64,000 nt of DNA. Source: Chitinimonas taiwanensis DSM 18899 (lineage in GTDB: Bacteria > Pseudomonadota > Gammaproteobacteria > Burkholderiales > Chitinimonadaceae). A program made the translations under genes and the position numbers. Below the pieces are notes generated by a model. The model did no database searches. It had not been told where the DNA came from and saw only the letters and a list, made by a program, of their open reading frames with translations. Below, in pieces: positions 8,562 through 16,855 of this stretch; the stretch's first letter is position 1; each line of letters begins with the position of its first letter. The stretch covers positions 124,001 to 188,000 of the forward strand of contig NZ_FPKR01000012.1 of the NCBI RefSeq assembly GCF_900119825.1, written 5' to 3'.

Positions 8562-9092
8562 ATGCGCCTACCCCATAGTCGTGCCGACTGGCTGGCCTTG
8601 GACCAGCACTGGACCGTGCAGTGCAACCGCGCCAGCCGCACGCAGTTCTGGCGCGGTTTCTTCTGCCGCATCAGCCGGCTTGGCGATGGCGTGTTCTGGT
8701 ATGCGCTGATGGGTGGGCTGCTGCTCGTGCAGGGGCAAGCCGCGCTGCCGGCCGTGCTGCATATGGCCGCGGTCGGGGCGATTGGCCTGCTGCTGTACAA
8801 ATGGCTGAAGCGCGCCACCTCGCGCCCACGCCCGTTCATGCGCTCGGCCGCCATCTTCCGCGCCTACGAGGTGCTGGACGAGTACAGCTTCCCATCCGGC
8901 CACACGCTGCATGCGGTCAGCCTCAGCGTGGTGGCACTCAGCTACTACCCAGCCCTGGCCGGTCTGCTGCTGCCCTTCACCGTGCTGGTCGCGCTATCGC
9001 GCCCGGTGCTCGGCCTGCATTACCCAAGCGATGTGCTGGCCGGCGCCGCCCTGGGTGCCAGCCTGGCCGGCCTTTCCCTGCTGCTGATCTAA
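8562..9092 (+). CDS. PAP2-family membrane phosphatase
   Basis: The 176-residue membrane protein carries the three acid-phosphatase superfamily motifs: KRATSRP (K-x6-RP), FPSGH, and SRPVLGLHYPSD (SR-x5-H-x3-D). All catalytic residues are present. Several hydrophobic helices fit a polytopic inner-membrane lipid phosphatase acting on phosphatidic acid, PGP or undecaprenyl pyrophosphate. The ATG at 8562 follows AAGGAG 7 bases upstream; the open frame before it overlaps the glycosyltransferase gene and is not used. It is probably co-transcribed with the GT4 gene. Family and catalysis are certain; the lipid substrate is not. Confidence 0.88.
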   Translation: MRLPHSRADWLALDQHWTVQCNRASRTQFWRGFFCRISRLGDGVFWYALMGGLLLVQGQAALPAVLHMAAVGAIGLLLYKWLKRATSRPRPFMRSAAIFRAYEVLDEYSFPSGHTLHAVSLSVVALSYYPALAGLLLPFTVLVALSRPVLGLHYPSDVLAGAALGASLAGLSLLLI

Positions 9093-9156
9093 ACGCCTCA
9101 ACAGGCGCTGACGCACGCCGGTCGCCTGGCCGCGCCGGGCGTGGCATCATCGGTCC

Positions 9157-9567
9157 ATGTTCGCCAACCCGCCTGATTCGCTGCTGCGCAGCCTGTTCAC
9201 CGATAGCCGCCGCATCGCCGTGGTCGGTCTCTCGCCCCAGCCCAGCCGGCCCAGCTACCGGGTCTCGCGCCAGATGCAGGCCTGGGGCTTTCAGATCGTG
9301 CCGGTGCGCCCGCTGGTGGCCGAGGTACTCGGCCAGCCCGCCTATGGGCGGCTGGAAGACGTGCCCGGCCAGGTCGATATCGTCAATGTGTTCCGCAATG
9401 CCAGTGAAGTGGATGCCATCGTGGACAGCGCGATTGCCATCGGCGCGCCAGCGATCTGGATCCAGCAGGGCATAGTGAATGAGCCGGCCGCACTGCGTGC
9501 CCAGGCCGCCGGCCTGACCGTGGTGATGGACCGCTGCATCATGGTCGAATACGCACGCTTGTTGTGA
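9157..9567 (+). CDS. CoA-binding domain protein (YccU-like)
   Basis: The 136-residue single-domain Rossmann protein belongs to the CoA-binding family ([33 protein letters not shown] style N-terminus, then [20 protein letters not shown] and [11 protein letters not shown]). YccU-like proteins bind CoA or nucleotides but have no established reaction. The near-C-terminal [11 protein letters not shown] is typical, with a conserved Cys and Glu. It stands alone between the PAP2 gene and dapF. The family is clear and the function unknown. Confidence 0.88.
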   Translation: MFANPPDSLLRSLFTDSRRIAVVGLSPQPSRPSYRVSRQMQAWGFQIVPVRPLVAEVLGQPAYGRLEDVPGQVDIVNVFRNASEVDAIVDSAIAIGAPAIWIQQGIVNEPAALRAQAAGLTVVMDRCIMVEYARLL

Positions 9568-9643
9568 ATCCGGCCCATGCCGGTTGACGCCGCGCGCGCC
9601 GGGCGGTAAATCCTCTCCATTCTCCGCCCCACGGTTCCCACCC

Positions 9644-10477
9644 ATGAAATTGCGCTTTACCAAGATGCACGGCCTCGGCAATGACTTCGTCGTGCTGGAC
9701 GGGGTCAGCCAGTCGCTGCGCCTAAGCACCGAGCAGCTGCGCCAGATCGGCGACCGCCACTTCGGCATCGGCTGCGACCAGATTCTGCTGGTGGAGAACC
9801 CGCACCACCCGGATGCCGACTTCCGATACCGCATCTTCAATGGCGCCGACGGCGGCGAGGTCGAGCAATGCGGCAATGGCTCGCGCTGCTTTGTGCGCTT
9901 CGTGCACGACAAGGGCCTGACGCGCAAACGCGCGATCCGCGTGGAAACCGCCAAGGGCCTGATCACCCCGCAGCTGGAAGACAATGGCCTCATCACCGTG
10001 GACATGGGCGCACCGCGCTTTGCGCCGGCCGAGATTCCCTTTGTGGCCGAAGCCGAAGCGATCAGCCACCCTATCGTGGTGAACGGTCGCACGCTGGCGA
10101 TCACGGTCGTGTCGATGGGTAATCCCCATGCGGTGCAGGTGGTCGAGGATGTCGAAAACGCCCCGGTGGCCACAGACGGCCCGGCCATCGAAGCCCACCC
10201 GCTTTTCCCGCAGAAAGTGAATGCCGGCTTCATGCAAATCCTTAGCCGCGGCGAAATCCGCCTGCGCGTGTTCGAACGCAGCGCGGGCGAAACGCTGGCC
10301 TGCGGCACCGGCGCCTGCGCGGCCGTGGTGGCCGGCATCCGGCGCGGCCTGCTTGATGCCAGCGTGCTCGTGCATACCCGCGGCGGTGATCTGCGCGTCA
10401 GCTGGGCTGGCCCCGGCCAGCCGGTGCTGATGACCGGCCCGGCCGTAACCGTGTTTGAAGGCGAGATCGAGCTGTGA
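9644..10477 (+). CDS. dapF: Diaminopimelate epimerase
   Basis: DapF converts LL- to meso-diaminopimelate for lysine and peptidoglycan synthesis. The 277-residue protein has both catalytic cysteines in their motifs, [10 protein letters not shown] (about residue 76) and [13 protein letters not shown] (about residue 222). The ATG at 9644 gives the family start [17 protein letters not shown]; the open frame upstream is not DapF-like. It leads the dapF-DUF484-xerC cluster, the same order as around E. coli xerC, and ends within 80 bases of the next gene. Confidence 0.97.
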   Translation: MKLRFTKMHGLGNDFVVLDGVSQSLRLSTEQLRQIGDRHFGIGCDQILLVENPHHPDADFRYRIFNGADGGEVEQCGNGSRCFVRFVHDKGLTRKRAIRVETAKGLITPQLEDNGLITVDMGAPRFAPAEIPFVAEAEAISHPIVVNGRTLAITVVSMGNPHAVQVVEDVENAPVATDGPAIEAHPLFPQKVNAGFMQILSRGEIRLRVFERSAGETLACGTGACAAVVAGIRRGLLDASVLVHTRGGDLRVSWAGPGQPVLMTGPAVTVFEGEIEL

Positions 10478-10554
10478 GCGCCCTGCACCAGCCCTTCCAA
10501 GCCGACCACTTCCGTATTGCCCGCCTACAACCCCGAGCAGAGGACTACCACGAT

Positions 10555-11205
10555 ATGCAAAGCGCCGAAGTCGCCGCCTGGCTGCAGGCCAACCCGCAGT
10601 TCTTCGAAGACTATGCCGACCTGGTGGCCGAGATCTTCATTCCCCACCCGCACGGTGGCCGCGCGATTCCGCTCGCCGAGCGGCAGATTCTGACCCTGCG
10701 CGAGAAGAACAAACTGATCGAGAGCAAGCTGGCCGAGCTCTTGCAGTTCGGCGAGGAAAACGACCAGATCGGCGACAAGATCCAGCGCCTGACCGTGGCA
10801 CTGCTGCAGGCGCGCGACCTGGCCGGCGTGCTGGGCACGCTTAGCTACCATCTGCAGGAAAGCTTCCGCGTGCCGCATGTGGCGGTGCGACTATGGGGCG
10901 GCGAGGCAGACGAGACGCTGAGCGAGTTCAGCCCGGTCAGCGACGATGTGCGCGTGCTGGCGCAAAGCCTGGGCACGCCTTACTGCGGCCCCTATGTGAC
11001 CGATGAGGCGCTGGCCTGGCTGGGCGAGGCGGCACCGCATCTGAAGTCCTTCGCCCAGGTGGCGTTGAAGACCGAGGGCGCGCCGTTTGGCCTCTTGATC
11101 CTGGCCAGCGAGGATGCGCAGCGCTTCTACCCGGAAATGGGCACCCTCTACCTCGCCCGCATCGGCGAGCTGATCTCGGCCGCGCTGGCACGCTGCCTGG
11201 ACTGA
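10555..11205 (+). CDS. DUF484 family protein (GAF-like)
   Basis: The 216-residue DUF484 protein starts MQSAEVAAWLQANPQFFEDY, the family's usual N-terminus. A coiled segment (AERQILTLREKNKLIESKLAELLQF) and a GAF-like domain follow. An in-frame GTG at 10474 overlapping the dapF stop codon would add 27 residues that do not look conserved, so the ATG at 10555 is preferred. DUF484 genes lie next to xerC in many proteobacteria, but no biochemical role is established. Only 4 bases separate it from xerC, indicating co-transcription. Confidence 0.85.
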   Translation: MQSAEVAAWLQANPQFFEDYADLVAEIFIPHPHGGRAIPLAERQILTLREKNKLIESKLAELLQFGEENDQIGDKIQRLTVALLQARDLAGVLGTLSYHLQESFRVPHVAVRLWGGEADETLSEFSPVSDDVRVLAQSLGTPYCGPYVTDEALAWLGEAAPHLKSFAQVALKTEGAPFGLLILASEDAQRFYPEMGTLYLARIGELISAALARCLD

Positions 11206-11209
11206 GCGT

Positions 11210-12085
11210 ATGGACGCGCTGGCGCGCTTTGAACGCTATATGACCGGCGAGCGCGCCAAATCGCCGGCCACGCGCACCGCCTATCTGGCCGATGCCCGCC
11301 TGCTGCTCGAGCTGCTCGGCGCCACGCCGCTGGAACAAGCCAGCGTGCGCGATATCCGCGCCTGTGTGCGCCAGCTGCGTCAGCGCGGTCATGATGCACG
11401 CAGCATCGCGCGGCGGCTGTCGGCCTGGCGCGCCTGGTTCAAGCTCCTGGTGCGCGACGCCGGTTTCAGCGCCAATCCGGTCGACACCGTGCGCGCGCCG
11501 CGCGCCGAGAAGAAGCTGCCGCGCCCGGTCAGCGTGGATGCGGCGGCCGGTTTTCTCGATAACCTCGATGCGAACGAACCGCTCGCCCTGCGCGACCGTG
11601 CCATGTACGAGCTCGCTTATTCCTCCGGCCTGCGTGTGTCCGAGCTGGTAGGGGCGAATCTTGGCGATCTGCAACCTGACGGCACGCTGCGCGTATTGGG
11701 CAAGGGCAGCAAGCTGCGCGTGGTGCCGGTCGGCCAGGCCGCCCATGCGGCGATTGCCAACTGGCTGCCCTGCCGCACCGTGCTGCTGCAGGCCGGCGAG
11801 CAGGCGCTGTTCCTGAACCGCTATGGCCGGCGCATGACCACGCGCGCGGTGCAGCAGCGCATCGCGCACTGGTCCGATCAGCTTGGCCTGGGCGACAAGC
11901 TGCACCCGCATCGGCTGCGCCATGCCTGTGCCAGCCACTTCCTGCAGGGCAGCGGCGATTTGCGCGCCACCCAGGAACTGCTTGGCCACGCCAGCATCGC
12001 CAGCACCCAGATCTACACCCATCTCGATTTCGAACGCCTGTCCGCCGTCTATGACCAGGCCCATCCGCGCGCCAAGGGCAAATAG
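11210..12085 (+). CDS. xerC: Tyrosine recombinase XerC
   Basis: XerC acts with XerD at dif sites to resolve chromosome dimers. The 291-residue protein has an N-terminal SAM-like core-binding domain (FERYMTGERAKSPATRTAYLADAR) and a catalytic domain with all expected residues. These are Arg in SSGLRVSELVG, Lys in GKGSKLRVV, His-x-x-Arg in HPHRLRHACASHFL, His in ELLGHASI, and the nucleophilic Tyr in STQIYTHLDF. It lies 4 bases after the DUF484 gene in the usual dapF cluster, which separates XerC from phage integrases. No mobile-element genes flank it. Confidence 0.95.
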   Translation: MDALARFERYMTGERAKSPATRTAYLADARLLLELLGATPLEQASVRDIRACVRQLRQRGHDARSIARRLSAWRAWFKLLVRDAGFSANPVDTVRAPRAEKKLPRPVSVDAAAGFLDNLDANEPLALRDRAMYELAYSSGLRVSELVGANLGDLQPDGTLRVLGKGSKLRVVPVGQAAHAAIANWLPCRTVLLQAGEQALFLNRYGRRMTTRAVQQRIAHWSDQLGLGDKLHPHRLRHACASHFLQGSGDLRATQELLGHASIASTQIYTHLDFERLSAVYDQAHPRAKGK

Positions 12086-12115
12086 CCTGGCCGCGCCCTA
12101 CACCGCGAGTACCGT

Positions 12116-12463
12116 ATGGATATCCAACGCATCAATCCCGAAACCCGCTGGTCGGACGCCACCGTCTACCAGGGCCTCGTGCATTTCGTGGAAGTGCCGG
12201 CCGACCTCAGCGCCGATATGCGCGGCCAGACCGAGCAGGTGTTGGCCCAGGCCGACAAGACCCTGGCCCTGGCCGGCAGCAATAAGTCACGCCTGTTGAT
12301 GGCCACGCTGTATGTGACTGATCTGCTCAATGTGCCGGCCATGAACGCGGTCTGGGATGCCTGGCTGCCACCGGGCTGCGCGCCGGTGCGCGCCTGTCTG
12401 AAGGTGGAGCTGGTCAGCCCCGGCATGCTGGTGGAAATCGCCTTCGTGGCGGCACCCGCCTGA
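12116..12463 (+). CDS. RidA family protein (YjgF/YER057c-like)
   Basis: The 115-residue single-domain protein has the RidA trimer fold pattern: a beta-rich start, a helix (QTEQVLAQADKTLALAG), LLMATLYVTDL, and the C-terminal APVRACLKVEL with the Arg that binds the carboxylate of imine substrates in active RidA proteins. It belongs to the divergent subgroups rather than canonical RidA, so deaminase activity toward 2-aminoacrylate is plausible but not certain. It lies 30 bases downstream of xerC in the same direction. Confidence 0.82.
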   Translation: MDIQRINPETRWSDATVYQGLVHFVEVPADLSADMRGQTEQVLAQADKTLALAGSNKSRLLMATLYVTDLLNVPAMNAVWDAWLPPGCAPVRACLKVELVSPGMLVEIAFVAAPA

Positions 12464-12566
12464 ACAAGGCAGGCGAGCTGGCACTCGCCGCCCTGGCCGA
12501 CTAGGATGCAGTCACTGCAGTACGAGCAGACACAAGCATTCGAAACAAGGCTGGGGAGAGGACGTA

Positions 12567-13340
12567 GTGCGGCTGCGCATGATCATCGCTTCGCTGTTGG
12601 CGGCCCTGCCCGCCTTGGCCGAGCAGCATGCCAAGAACCTGACCCTCTGCGTCGAGGATCAGGAAAATCACCCGTGGATATTGCTCGACCGGCCCGGCTA
12701 TGTGGCCATCATGCTCGAGATGGTCAGCCAGCGTACCGGCCTGCGCTTTCAGTACGTGCACAAGCCGTGGAAGCGCTGCCTGCTGGAGATGCAGCAGAAC
12801 GCCGTGGACGGCATCGTGAACGCCAGCTTCGTGCCCGAACGCCTGGCCATGGGTGTCTACCCGATGCGCGGCGAGCAGCCCGACACCAGCCGGCGCATGC
12901 TCGACATCACTTATTCGCTCTACCGCCCGCACAACAGCCCACTGAATTGGGATGGCAAGCAGTTCAGCGGCCTGCGCAAGGCTATCGGCGCGCAAACCAA
13001 GTTCTCGGTCATCGGCCCGCTGCAGGCGGCCGGCGCCAAGGTCGACGATAGCCGCAAGGATGCCAAGGATGTGCTGCGCTACACGCTGATGGGCGTGGTC
13101 GATGGTGCCGCACTGCTCACCTATAACGGCGACCGCTTGCTGGCGGAAAACCCGGAATTCGGCAGCACGCTGGAAAAGGTCGGCCCCCCGCTGGCACAGA
13201 CCGCCAACTACCTGGTGTTCTCACACCAATGGGCCAGGCAGAACGCCCAAGCCGCCCAGGCAGCCTGGGATGCGGTGGCCGCGGTACGCGATTCGGCCGA
13301 GTTCCGGACCAAGGTCGCCCCGCTACTTGGGCGTAACTAG
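12567..13340 (+). CDS. Periplasmic solute-binding-like protein (SBP family 3 fold)
   Basis: The protein has 257 residues and a short signal peptide (MRLRMIIASLLAALPALA). The GTG start at 12567 has GAGAGGA just upstream; an ATG four codons later is the alternative. The mature part resembles the substrate-binding domain of family 3: LCVEDQENHPW, LEMVSQRTGLRFQYVHKPWKRCLLEMQ and VDGIVNASFVPERL. No ABC permease is nearby, which is common for stand-alone periplasmic sensors. The next gene, about 110 bases on, is a membrane GGDEF-EAL protein. A functional link between the two is possible but not shown. Confidence 0.75.
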   Translation: MRLRMIIASLLAALPALAEQHAKNLTLCVEDQENHPWILLDRPGYVAIMLEMVSQRTGLRFQYVHKPWKRCLLEMQQNAVDGIVNASFVPERLAMGVYPMRGEQPDTSRRMLDITYSLYRPHNSPLNWDGKQFSGLRKAIGAQTKFSVIGPLQAAGAKVDDSRKDAKDVLRYTLMGVVDGAALLTYNGDRLLAENPEFGSTLEKVGPPLAQTANYLVFSHQWARQNAQAAQAAWDAVAAVRDSAEFRTKVAPLLGRN

Positions 13341-13451
13341 CCGCCCTCACAGCCCCACGCTATCTGGTATCTTCGAGCCAACGCCTACCCTGCCCCGCAG
13401 CAGCGGTAGGTGCATGGGTCATAGAACCTGAATCCACCCCGGAGTGACAGA

Positions 13452-15356
13452 TTGCGCCATCCCCACCCCGTCCTGTGGCGAGCCTGGCTGCTTTGCCTGC
13501 TGCTGATCGGCCTGTGCCTGCCCAGCCAGGCCAGCAGCCTGCCGCCCGATACCGTCCGCATCCATTTCCACCGCGATAACGCCGACTACTCGGGCTGGGG
13601 CCTGCACCTATGGGGCAATGATCTGCAGCCCAGCGCCCAAGTCAGCTGGACCGCCCCATTTGCCGCCAGCGGTCAGGATGCCTTCGGTGTGTATTTCGAC
13701 GTGCCCATCGTGCCGGGCGGCAAGACCTTCGGCTTCGTGCTGCACCGGGGCGAGCTGAAGAATGTGCCGAATGACCAGTACTGGTTCCTCGACCAGCATG
13801 GGCGCGAATTCTGGGTGCTGGAAAACAGCGCTACCCTGTTCAGCCAGCCACCAGCCGTGGCGCCGCAGCCCGCATCCGGCAACGGTCAGGGCAGCTTCCT
13901 GCCGCTCTGGTTCTGGTTTGGCCTGGCTTCCAGCAGCCTGGTCGGCCTGATCTGGTGGCGCTTGCAGCGCCGCACCCTGCTGGCTGAGCAACGCCTGCAG
14001 GAGCAGATGACCCTGCTGACCGAGGCGCGCAGCGAGCTGGGGCGCCAGATGGATGCCTTCCACCAGAGCGAGCAGCGCCTGCGCCAGCTGAGCGGCAGCG
14101 ACGATCTGACTGGCCTGCCCACCCGTGCCGGCCTGCAGCAGGCGCTAGCCAAGGTGCAGTCGCGCGCGCGCCGCCACGAGGCCAAGGTCGCGCTGATCTT
14201 CATCGACCTCGACAATTTCAAGACCATCAATGACAGCGAGGGCCATGCCGCCGGCGATGCGGTGCTGAAGACCATTGCCAGCCGCTTTACCGAGCTGCTG
14301 CGCGAGAGCGATATCGTGGCGCGCATCGGCGGTGACGAGTTCGTGGTGCTGGCCGAGGATGTGGCCGACGAGCGCGCTGTGGCCGGCATCGCGCGTAAGC
14401 TGATCGCGGCCGCCTGCACGCCGGTGCCCTTCGATGGCCGCGAGCATCAGGTAGGTGCCAGTGTCGGTATCGCCATCTATCCGAGTGACAGCAATGATGC
14501 GGCCACCCTGCTCAAGCAGGCCGATAGCGCGATGTATGTGGCCAAGCATGCCGGCAAGGGCCAGTTCCGCTTCTATGCCGAGGCGGCGAACCAGCTGTGC
14601 AGCAAGGAAATGGCGCTGGACCGGCGCATGCCAGGCTTGGCTGAACGTGCCGAGCTGGCTATCCAGCTACTACCCGTCCAGCAGTTGGATAACGGCCAGG
14701 TCGTGCTGCAGGAAGCGTTTCTGCGCTGGCGTCAGCCCGAGGGCGACTACCTGCCGGCACGTGACTTCATCCATATCGCCGAGAGCAATGGCCAGATCAT
14801 CGCGCTCGGGCAGTGGATCATTGCCCAGGCCTGCCAGCTAGCCGCCGCCTGGTCGGCCACTGACGCCCAAATGGCGCCGGCCGTGGCGATCAATCTCTCG
14901 CTGGCCCAGCTGCAGCACCGCCAGCTGACCACCCAGGTTAGCCAGGCCCTGCAGCAAAGCGGTTTGCCAGCCGGGCGGCTGGTGCTGGAAATCCCCGCCG
15001 CCGCGCTGCGCGAAGACGGCCAGCTGCAGATCAATCTGTATGGGCTGCAGGCCATGGGCGTGCAGCTTGCGCTGGACAAGGTGGATGCGCGCACGCTGAC
15101 CTTTGCCCAGCTGGCCGGCCTGCCCTGGCGCTGGATCAAGCTCAATGCGCAAGGCCTGCGCGGCAGCGAGGCCGCGCTGCACGAACAGCTGTGGAAAAGT
15201 CTGCTGGCCAGCACGGCAGCCAGCGATGCGCAGCTGATTGCCACCCATATCGATAGCCCGGCGCTGCGCGCGCAAGTGCAGCAACTGGCTTGCCGCTATG
15301 GGGAAGGTTATGCAATCGATACGGGTACGCTGCTCGACCCGCAGCTGCGCGGCTAG
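13452..15356 (+). CDS. Membrane GGDEF-EAL protein with periplasmic CBM41/pullulanase-associated (PUD) domain
   Basis: The 634-residue protein starts with TTG after a GGAGTG ribosome site. Layout: signal segment 1-28; a periplasmic domain about 33-131 resembling PUD/CBM41 alpha-glucan-binding modules (VRIHFHRDNADYSGWGLHLW, GVYFDVPI, FGFVLHRGELKN, EFWVLENSATLF); membrane helix about 149-170; coiled coil about 171-212; GGDEF domain about 215-375; EAL-like domain to the end. The GGDEF motif (RIGGDEF, 291-297) and the RESD inhibitory site (284-287) are intact, so diguanylate cyclase activity is likely. The EAL domain is degenerate: EAF replaces EAL, the second Glu of LEITE is lost, DDFG reads DKVD and AEGVE reads ATHID, so phosphodiesterase activity is unlikely. 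Alpha-glucan sensing is inference. Confidence 0.85.
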   Translation: MRHPHPVLWRAWLLCLLLIGLCLPSQASSLPPDTVRIHFHRDNADYSGWGLHLWGNDLQPSAQVSWTAPFAASGQDAFGVYFDVPIVPGGKTFGFVLHRGELKNVPNDQYWFLDQHGREFWVLENSATLFSQPPAVAPQPASGNGQGSFLPLWFWFGLASSSLVGLIWWRLQRRTLLAEQRLQEQMTLLTEARSELGRQMDAFHQSEQRLRQLSGSDDLTGLPTRAGLQQALAKVQSRARRHEAKVALIFIDLDNFKTINDSEGHAAGDAVLKTIASRFTELLRESDIVARIGGDEFVVLAEDVADERAVAGIARKLIAAACTPVPFDGREHQVGASVGIAIYPSDSNDAATLLKQADSAMYVAKHAGKGQFRFYAEAANQLCSKEMALDRRMPGLAERAELAIQLLPVQQLDNGQVVLQEAFLRWRQPEGDYLPARDFIHIAESNGQIIALGQWIIAQACQLAAAWSATDAQMAPAVAINLSLAQLQHRQLTTQVSQALQQSGLPAGRLVLEIPAAALREDGQLQINLYGLQAMGVQLALDKVDARTLTFAQLAGLPWRWIKLNAQGLRGSEAALHEQLWKSLLASTAASDAQLIATHIDSPALRAQVQQLACRYGEGYAIDTGTLLDPQLRG

Positions 15357-15365
15357 CGCGCCGGC

Positions 15366-15956
15366 TTAGTCCACTGCCAGCCAGGCGAGCTGGCCGTGGC
15401 AGGCCTCATTCAGCTCAGCCACGAGGCGGCTGCGTTCGCTTTCCAACAGACTGAAGGCAAAGTCGACCAGGCCAGCATGCGCGACCACCAGATCGCTGGC
15501 ACCGGCCGCGGCCAGCTGGCGGCGCAGCAGGCCTTCCAACGCATAGGGCACGCGGCAGCGCAGCGCGACGCGCTTTTGTAGCGCTACCTTGTCGGCCTGC
15601 AGCAGGGCCTGGGCCACCGCATCGGTGTAGGCGCGCACCAGGCCGCCCGCGCCCAGCTTCACCCCGCCGAAATAACGCACCACGGTGGCTAGCACGCCGT
15701 CCAGTTCCTGGTGACGCAAGACATTCAACATCGGCATGCCGGCCGTTCCGGACGGCTCGCCGTCATCCACCGCGGCCGATTGCCCGCCGGCCAGCAGCGC
15801 CCAGCACACATGCACGGCGCCCGGGTGCGCGGCCTTCAGCGCCGCCACGCGCAGCTGGGCCGCCGAGCGGTCGCGCACCGGCTCCACGCAGCAGATGAAG
15901 CGGCTTTTCTTGATCTCCAGCGTGCTATGCGCGGGCTGAGCCAGGGTGAAGGGCAT
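15366..15956 (-). CDS. YigZ/IMPACT family protein
   Basis: The protein has 196 residues. The N-terminal IMPACT domain carries the family signature: IKKSRFICCVEPV, AHPGAVHVCWA, DDGEPSGTAGMPML and VVRYFGGVKLGAGGLVRAYTDA. The C-terminal part is the ferredoxin-like domain of YigZ. The family is related to eukaryotic IMPACT, a regulator of translation stress, but its bacterial role is unknown. It converges on the GGDEF-EAL gene, with 9 bases between the stop codons, and starts 13 bases downstream of the small zinc-ribbon gene, so those two probably form one transcript. Confidence 0.92.
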   Translation of the reverse strand: MPFTLAQPAHSTLEIKKSRFICCVEPVRDRSAAQLRVAALKAAHPGAVHVCWALLAGGQSAAVDDGEPSGTAGMPMLNVLRHQELDGVLATVVRYFGGVKLGAGGLVRAYTDAVAQALLQADKVALQKRVALRCRVPYALEGLLRRQLAAAGASDLVVAHAGLVDFAFSLLESERSRLVAELNEACHGQLAWLAVD

Positions 15957-15969
15957 GCGGGCAATGCGC

Positions 15970-16167
15970 CTACTTCGCGCAGTGGGCGTTCCAGTCCTGG
16001 ATGGCCGCCTTGCGGCTGCCCACGGCGGCGCTGATCACATTGCAATTGCCGTTGCGGCCAAACTTGGCGCATTCGACCCAGTGGCGGTTCGAACCGGCCT
16101 TCATCACCTGGCCAGGTGCGCCGCATTTCTTGCAGGGCTTGGGGGTCAGCGGGGCATTGTCGGTCAT
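15970..16167 (-). CDS. Small zinc-ribbon protein, Lar-like
   Basis: The 65-residue protein has CKKCG near the N-terminus and a second cysteine set in HWVECAKFGRNGNC. It ends SRKAAIQDWNAHC, the motif (A-I-x-x-W-N) seen in Lar-type restriction-alleviation and related zinc-ribbon proteins. The ATG at 16167 is preferred; an in-frame ATG at 16194 would add nine residues. Being chromosomal and next to yigZ, it is more likely a domesticated zinc-ribbon than an active antirestriction factor. Function unknown. Confidence 0.65.
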   Translation of the reverse strand: MTDNAPLTPKPCKKCGAPGQVMKAGSNRHWVECAKFGRNGNCNVISAAVGSRKAAIQDWNAHCAK

Positions 16168-16349
16168 GGGGGCATCCTGGCGGCGAAAAAGCATGGGGCG
16201 CGATAGTACGCCATCTTGCCACTATCCTGCCCATGGCGGCCGTACCGACAGCCTGCGGCGGGACGGCCGCCATTGCGGTCGGGCGGCGCGCGGTCTAGGC
16301 TAGCCTGATTCTTTCCCTGCCCCGACGGGGCAATAGACTGGAGCAATAT

Positions 16350-16748
16350 ATGAGCCTCTTCGATCAGATCGGTGGTTTGCTGGGCGGTAATGAACAAGCG
16401 GGCGGCGCGCTGCAGGCAGTCAGCAGCCTGCTTGAGCAGCAGGGCGGCGTGGCGGGCCTGGTGCAGCAGTTCCAGCAAGGTGGGCTGAGCGAGGTGGTCA
16501 GCTCCTGGGTCGGCACTGGCCAGAACCTGAATATCTCGCCCGAGCAGATTCAGGCCGTACTGGGCAGCGGGCCAGTGGCCGATATTGCTGCCAAGCTGGG
16601 CATTTCGCCGGCCGAGGCGGCCAGCACGGTATCGCAATGGCTGCCGCAGATCGTGGACAAGCTGACCCCGAATGGCCAAGTGCCGGCCGAGGGCGGCGAT
16701 GTGCTCGGCCAGGCCGCCTCGCTGCTGGGCGGCAAGCTGTTCGGCTGA
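16350..16748 (+). CDS. YidB/DUF937 family protein
   Basis: The 132-residue protein starts MSLFDQIGGLLGG and has the Gly/Gln-rich, alternating helix pattern of the YidB (DUF937) family, including LQQGGLSEVVSSW-like and SWVGTGQN elements and a repeated helical core (LGSGPVADIAAKLGISPAEAASTVSQWLP). It is cytoplasmic or loosely envelope-associated, with no signal peptide. No function is established for the family. It is monocistronic between divergent and downstream unrelated genes. Confidence 0.85.
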   Translation: MSLFDQIGGLLGGNEQAGGALQAVSSLLEQQGGVAGLVQQFQQGGLSEVVSSWVGTGQNLNISPEQIQAVLGSGPVADIAAKLGISPAEAASTVSQWLPQIVDKLTPNGQVPAEGGDVLGQAASLLGGKLFG

Positions 16749-16822
16749 TTCACGCTGGCGCGGCAAAGTCGGCGCGGGAAAAACCCGCCAGCCCGGTACA
16801 ATCGCGCATCAATCATTAGCAA

Positions 16823-16842
16823 CGGCCGCCTGTGGGCGGCCG
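16823..16842. other. Hairpin in the leader of the methyltransferase gene
   Basis: CGGCCGCC, a 4-base loop TGTG and GGCGGCCG form a perfect 8-bp stem directly before the GGAG ribosome site of the gene at 16856. It could modulate translation or act as a terminator for the DUF937 gene; the following T-run is only four bases. Confidence 0.4.
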
Positions 16843-16855
16843 CGGAGTTTTCTGT

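Noticed and set aside
8977-10509. Minus-strand frame spanning the CoA-binding protein gene and dapF
   Set aside because: It overlaps two real genes and reads as low-complexity antisense sequence.
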